A DNA stretch of 64,000 bases, taken from NCBI GenBank assembly GCA_016281815.1, contig JAEEJK010000046.1:1-64000 (forward strand), written 5' to 3'. The DNA comes from Prevotella sp. (GTDB lineage Bacteria; Bacteroidota; Bacteroidia; Bacteroidales; Bacteroidaceae). The notes beneath the pieces are model-generated. The model ran no database searches. It was not told the origin of the DNA and saw only the letters and a list, made by a program, of their open reading frames with translations. This document shows, piece by piece, positions 60,643-64,000 of this stretch. Every line of letters begins with the position of its first letter. Position 1 is the stretch's first letter. The translations under genes and the position numbers were made by a program.

Positions 60643-61767
60643 TTATTTCATCCGTTGGAGGGTCTCCTTGGCATACTCATCTCCCATGATGGCTGCTTTG
60701 TTGACCCATGATCGGCCTGTGTCTTTGCTGCGCTTCACGCCATAGCCATAATAATAGCAGATGCCGAGGCCGGTCATGGCAGGTGTGTGACCCTGAAGGG
60801 CGGCCTTCTCCATCCATGAGAAAGCCTCCTCATAATTCTTCTCTATACCCATTCCGTTGAAATACATGTTCCCTATATTGTATTGGGCTTCGATGTTTCC
60901 TTGCTGCGCGGCTTTCATATACCACTCAGCCGCCAACTCATAGTCCTGAGGCACATACTTTCCGCTGTCGTAATGCCGGCCAAGGGCAAGTTGTGCCGGT
61001 GCATACCCTTTATCAGCAGCCTTGTGGTAATAATTGAGCGCCGTTTCCATGTCCTGATCGATGCCATCACCCTGAGCGTATAGTTTGCCCAACTCATACT
61101 GAGAACGTATGTCGCCGGCATCGGCCAACTGGCGGAAAAAGATGGCGGCCTGCTTGGGGTTGCGGTCCACACCCTCACCATTGAGGTAACTGTAAGCCAA
61201 ACTGCTGATGGCATTGGGGTTGCCTTGGTTGGCGGCTTTCGTCCACCATTTCACCGCTTCCTTGTAGTCGAGGTCAACTCCCTTCATCCTCGCATAGCAA
61301 AGACCCAGGTTGAACTGTGCGCCGGCATAACCCTTGTCGGCGGCCTTGCGATACCATTCAGCGGCTTTGGCGTAGTTCTTGTCAAATCCATCGTCACCCA
61401 CGTCATAGCAGTGACCCAGACTGTTCATGGCCTGCAGATTGCCTTTCTCGGCGGCTTTGGTATACCATTTCACCGCTTCTTCCATGCTCTTCGTTACGCC
61501 ATAGCCCTTCTCATAGCAGAATGCGAGGTTGAACTGTGCCTCGATGTTGCCTTTGTCTGCCGCTTTGCGAAACCACTGCGCTGCCTCGGTGAAATTGGAC
61601 TTCACTCCTTTGCCTGAGAGCAGGCAGTTGCCGAGGGCAACCTGTGATTTCACATTGCCGGCATTGGCCTGTTTGCGCAGGTTGGCTACATCGGCGGCTG
61701 TCTGGGCCATGGCAGCCATGCTCAGCAGCACGCACGCCAGAGTGGTGATGATATTTTTATTGATCAT
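60643..61767 (-). CDS. Sel1-repeat protein, exported
   Basis: 374 aa with a signal peptide (MINKNIITTLACVLLSMAAMAQT). About nine Sel1-type (SLR/TPR-like) repeats follow, each near 36 aa with the A-x-x-W/Y-Y/F-x-K-A-A-x-x-G core, for example AAQWFRKAADKGNIEAQFNLAFCYEKG and AAEWYMKAAQQGNIEAQYNIGNMYFNG. Such solenoids usually scaffold signalling or envelope complexes. It is monocistronic with a TACCTTTG promoter at 61793-61800. Confidence 0.88.
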   Translation of the reverse strand: MINKNIITTLACVLLSMAAMAQTAADVANLRKQANAGNVKSQVALGNCLLSGKGVKSNFTEAAQWFRKAADKGNIEAQFNLAFCYEKGYGVTKSMEEAVKWYTKAAEKGNLQAMNSLGHCYDVGDDGFDKNYAKAAEWYRKAADKGYAGAQFNLGLCYARMKGVDLDYKEAVKWWTKAANQGNPNAISSLAYSYLNGEGVDRNPKQAAIFFRQLADAGDIRSQYELGKLYAQGDGIDQDMETALNYYHKAADKGYAPAQLALGRHYDSGKYVPQDYELAAEWYMKAAQQGNIEAQYNIGNMYFNGMGIEKNYEEAFSWMEKAALQGHTPAMTGLGICYYYGYGVKRSKDTGRSWVNKAAIMGDEYAKETLQRMK

Positions 61768-61792
61768 GATGCTTGTCTTTTATTTCAGAGTG

Positions 61793-61800
61793 CAAAGGTA
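61793..61800 (-). promoter_or_regulatory. Promoter -7 box TACCTTTG for the Sel1-repeat gene
   Basis: The minus strand reads TACCTTTG, 26 nt before the ATG at 61767, with TTTGCAC upstream. Confidence 0.65.
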
Positions 61801-61854
61801 GTGCAAACCGAGAGAAACACAAAATGAATAACATTTTTTATCTATCATTCATAT

Positions 61855-64000
61855 TTATAAGGAGAAGACTCTCAGTGTATAGGGAGGCAGGGTGATGCCT
61901 TCGCTGTCGGTGGCACCCTTTTCGGGAGCGACGCGCTGGTCGCTCGGCTGTCCGCTGATGCCCTCCCATGCAGTTCCCTGCGGGATGGTGATGCCCTCAA
62001 TGCTGAGGGTGAGCGGTGTGGGAAGGGCATTGACCACCTTGAGATAGCGCTTTCCGGTCTGCGTGTCCTCCACGATGCTTGCGGTGATGCGTCGGGCGAT
62101 GCGCTCATCTGCTGTCAGGCTGGAGGAGATGTATTGGTTGCCGCTGTAAGTGGAGAAAAGGCGCTGTGTCTCATAACTTGGGGTGACACGCACTCCGTTA
62201 TTGTCGAAATAGATGAGGTCGGGATTCCAGTTGTGGTGCTTGTCCTTGGCGAGCAGCGGAGCATATGAGGTCATCGCTACCACGTCGCCGTTGCGCTCGA
62301 TGTTGCAGAGATAGATGGCCTCGGCAAGAGCCGTTTCGATATTGGGGCGTTTTTCCTTGGTGCTGGCGGCATATTCGCCGAGATACACCTTGGCCGCAGA
62401 GCGGTCGTAGTCATCGTAATAGTGCTGATGGTTGATGAACCATCCTGTGCTCTCATAATAGTGCTCATCGAGCATGTCGATGATGTCACGGTGCTTGTTG
62501 GCATAGTCCCAACCCTCAGTATAGTCTGATGATGGGGTATGGAACGGACCCGCTGTGCCGCAAATGATGATGTCGGGATATTTTTCCTTGATGGCCTTGC
62601 AGATCATTCCATATCGCTCCTCAAACACGGTAGAGATGAGGTCCTCGTTGCCGATGCCCACATATTTCAGGTGGAAGGGGGCAGGATGTCCTGCGTCAGA
62701 GCGCATCTTGGCCCATTGGCTGGTGGAGGGGTCACCATTGGCCCACTCGATCATGTTGAGGATCTCCTGGCAATAAGCCTCCATCTCCTCCATGGGGATG
62801 CCGCCCTGTTGTCCGCCAAAACCATCCTTGTCGGCTGCAGAGTTCTGACAGGGCACACCGGCAGCGAGCACAGGGAGCGGTTCGGCACCGATATCCTCAC
62901 AGAACTGGAAGAACTCAAAGAAACCCAGTCCGCGTGTCTGATGGTAGTGCCAGATGTTGAAGTCAGGCTTGCGGTTCTCAAGTGGTCCCACGGTGTGGTG
63001 CCAGTGATAGATGTTGCCGATGCCTTGGCCGTGGGTCAGACAGCCGCCGGGGAAGCGCACAAACTTAGGCTTGAGGTCGGCGATGGACTGGGCGAGGTCG
63101 CGGCGAAGGCCGTTGCTGCGGTTCTTGAACGTTTCCTGGGGGAAAAGACTCACCATGTCGACGGCAGCCTTGCCTTTCTTCAAAGGGATGAGCCGCAGAC
63201 GGCAGTCTCTGGAAGTGGCCTTGGCGCGTAGTTTGGGCTTGCGGGTGTCAAGGACGACGGTGTACTTGTGCCATCCGATGCCCTGGGAAGTGAATTTCCC
63301 TTCGGCCAGCACCTCCTCGGCGGTAGTCACCAATTGCACCTTCCATGCTTTTTTCTTGCAGTCGATGTTGCGTATGCTGACGGAGAAGTTGTAACCCTGA
63401 CCTGGGTCGGGGTCGGCAATCCCGTCCCATCCCTCATTGGTGATGGGCTGTTCCTCAAGAATGGCATGGTGAGGGTTGTTCTCGCTCAGCGGGTCGCTGG
63501 TGCCGATTTCTATCTGGCCTTCGGAATGCCATGCCGTGGTGGCCGACCATTCGCCTCGGTCGGCTGCAGAATACTCAAAATCGCGGTTCTGCACCAGTTC
63601 GGCATAGAGACCGCCGTCGGCAGCATAACTGATGTCTTCGAAGAACACGCCGATAAGTTTGTCGCTGATGGCTTTCTTGCTGCCTGTATCTACCTTGAGC
63701 GTGGCCTGGGCTTTGTCCATGCCCTCAAACAACTTGGCATCGTTTTCCATGCGCTCGGCGCTCATCTCGCCATCACGGCGCATCACTTCAAAATGGGTGA
63801 GAAGGGCAATCAGTTCGCCCTGTGTGATGTCGAAAATCTGACCGTTGTAGTCCTTGCCTCCGATGGTGGCCTTGTCGCCACCCCATGCCTCTTCGCTGAT
63901 GCTGCTTTCTGTGTCGGCGCTGAAGGTGCGGAAGTCCTTTGACGCCAGCACATAGCGCTTCTCGTTGCCCGACTGATAGAAAATGTCGAACGTGCCGTCA
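61855..64000 (-). CDS. GH51 alpha-L-arabinofuranosidase, N-terminus outside window (partial)
   Basis: The frame is open to the right edge, so the start is missing. The visible 715 residues begin with DIFYQSGNEKRYVLASKD and contain an arabinofuranosidase of the GH51 type: GVFFEDISYAADGGLYAELVQNRDFEY at the domain start, RFPGGCLTHGQGIGN, YVGIGNED with the acid/base Glu, and KVYLGEYAA with the nucleophile Glu, then a C-terminal beta domain (ITLPPYTLRVFSL). The first 110 residues are not GH51 and may belong to another upstream domain. It removes terminal L-arabinose from arabinan or arabinoxylan and fits with the GH127 and pectate lyase in the window. Confidence 0.92.
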   Translation of the reverse strand, partial: DGTFDIFYQSGNEKRYVLASKDFRTFSADTESSISEEAWGGDKATIGGKDYNGQIFDITQGELIALLTHFEVMRRDGEMSAERMENDAKLFEGMDKAQATLKVDTGSKKAISDKLIGVFFEDISYAADGGLYAELVQNRDFEYSAADRGEWSATTAWHSEGQIEIGTSDPLSENNPHHAILEEQPITNEGWDGIADPDPGQGYNFSVSIRNIDCKKKAWKVQLVTTAEEVLAEGKFTSQGIGWHKYTVVLDTRKPKLRAKATSRDCRLRLIPLKKGKAAVDMVSLFPQETFKNRSNGLRRDLAQSIADLKPKFVRFPGGCLTHGQGIGNIYHWHHTVGPLENRKPDFNIWHYHQTRGLGFFEFFQFCEDIGAEPLPVLAAGVPCQNSAADKDGFGGQQGGIPMEEMEAYCQEILNMIEWANGDPSTSQWAKMRSDAGHPAPFHLKYVGIGNEDLISTVFEERYGMICKAIKEKYPDIIICGTAGPFHTPSSDYTEGWDYANKHRDIIDMLDEHYYESTGWFINHQHYYDDYDRSAAKVYLGEYAASTKEKRPNIETALAEAIYLCNIERNGDVVAMTSYAPLLAKDKHHNWNPDLIYFDNNGVRVTPSYETQRLFSTYSGNQYISSSLTADERIARRITASIVEDTQTGKRYLKVVNALPTPLTLSIEGITIPQGTAWEGISGQPSDQRVAPEKGATDSEGITLPPYTLRVFSL

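Noticed and set aside
62539..63942. Plus-strand frames of 220-230 codons over the GH51 gene
   Set aside because: They are antisense shadows of a gene with clear catalytic motifs.

Overview
The window looks like chromosomal DNA of a Prevotella-like member of the Bacteroidales, probably from a gut or rumen plant-fibre degrader. The signs are many Bacteroidetes-type promoters (-7 box TAnnTTTG, most often TATCTTTG, with a T-rich -33 element), A-rich rather than Shine-Dalgarno leaders, numerous signal peptides and lipoboxes, a VorB-type 2-oxoacid:ferredoxin oxidoreductase, PyrDB/PyrK, an M6 protease with a dockerin-like tail, and several arabinan/pectin enzymes. No rRNA, tRNA, CRISPR array, insertion sequence or prophage was seen.

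Layout: 0-6 kb holds the end of a BlaI-like repressor gene, a BlaR1/M56-TonB sensor protease, an M16 peptidase, a radical SAM activase-like gene and a TonB-domain protein. 6.3-6.7 kb is a stand-alone 63-aa gene. 7-16 kb is a cell-wall-recycling-like cluster: a tandem glycosyltransferase/HIT-like/SpoIID fusion protein, two AmpG-family permeases and a secreted transglutaminase-fold protein. 16-22 kb on the minus strand carries GH127, agmatine deiminase, N-carbamoylputrescine amidase and CutC. 22-28 kb holds an unreported-looking 41-aa gene, an L,D-transpeptidase lipoprotein, a nuclease lipoprotein, a divergent pair of small peptide and radical SAM/SPASM enzyme, and an M6 protease. 28-38 kb has Nif3/zinc-ribbon, an aldehyde dehydrogenase, a DjlA-like protein, an HsdR_N-like nuclease, HolA, a 650-bp AT-rich gap, an XRE regulator and pyrK-pyrD. 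38-46 kb on the minus strand has aroC, slyD, an FeS aldo-keto reductase and the ffh-folD-TPR-ferredoxin-vorB-korB-korC run. 46-51 kb has an EEP phosphatase, an AAA/PDDEXK protein, and a secreted protein followed by a YxxP small peptide. 51-55 kb is the phenylalanine/tyrosine operon pheA-aminotransferase-DAHP synthase/chorismate mutase-tyrA. 55-64 kb has a TPR protein, a secreted protein, a cupin, a pectate lyase-mutarotase fusion, an outer-membrane-like protein, a Sel1-repeat protein and a partial GH51 arabinofuranosidase.

The strongest discoveries are (1) a complete transcription attenuator ahead of pheA, with an unannotated 24-codon leader peptide containing an uninterrupted YYYFYFYF run and mutually exclusive antiterminator/terminator stems; (2) a divergent small-peptide/radical SAM-SPASM pair with its own promoters and terminator, a candidate RiPP system; (3) an unannotated 41-aa peptide gene with its own promoter and hairpin terminator; and (4) the four-module GT2-GT2-HIT-SpoIID protein beside two AmpG permeases. 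Intergenic spaces also carry several families of short-period direct repeats, including two CTAG-rich 9-bp arrays.
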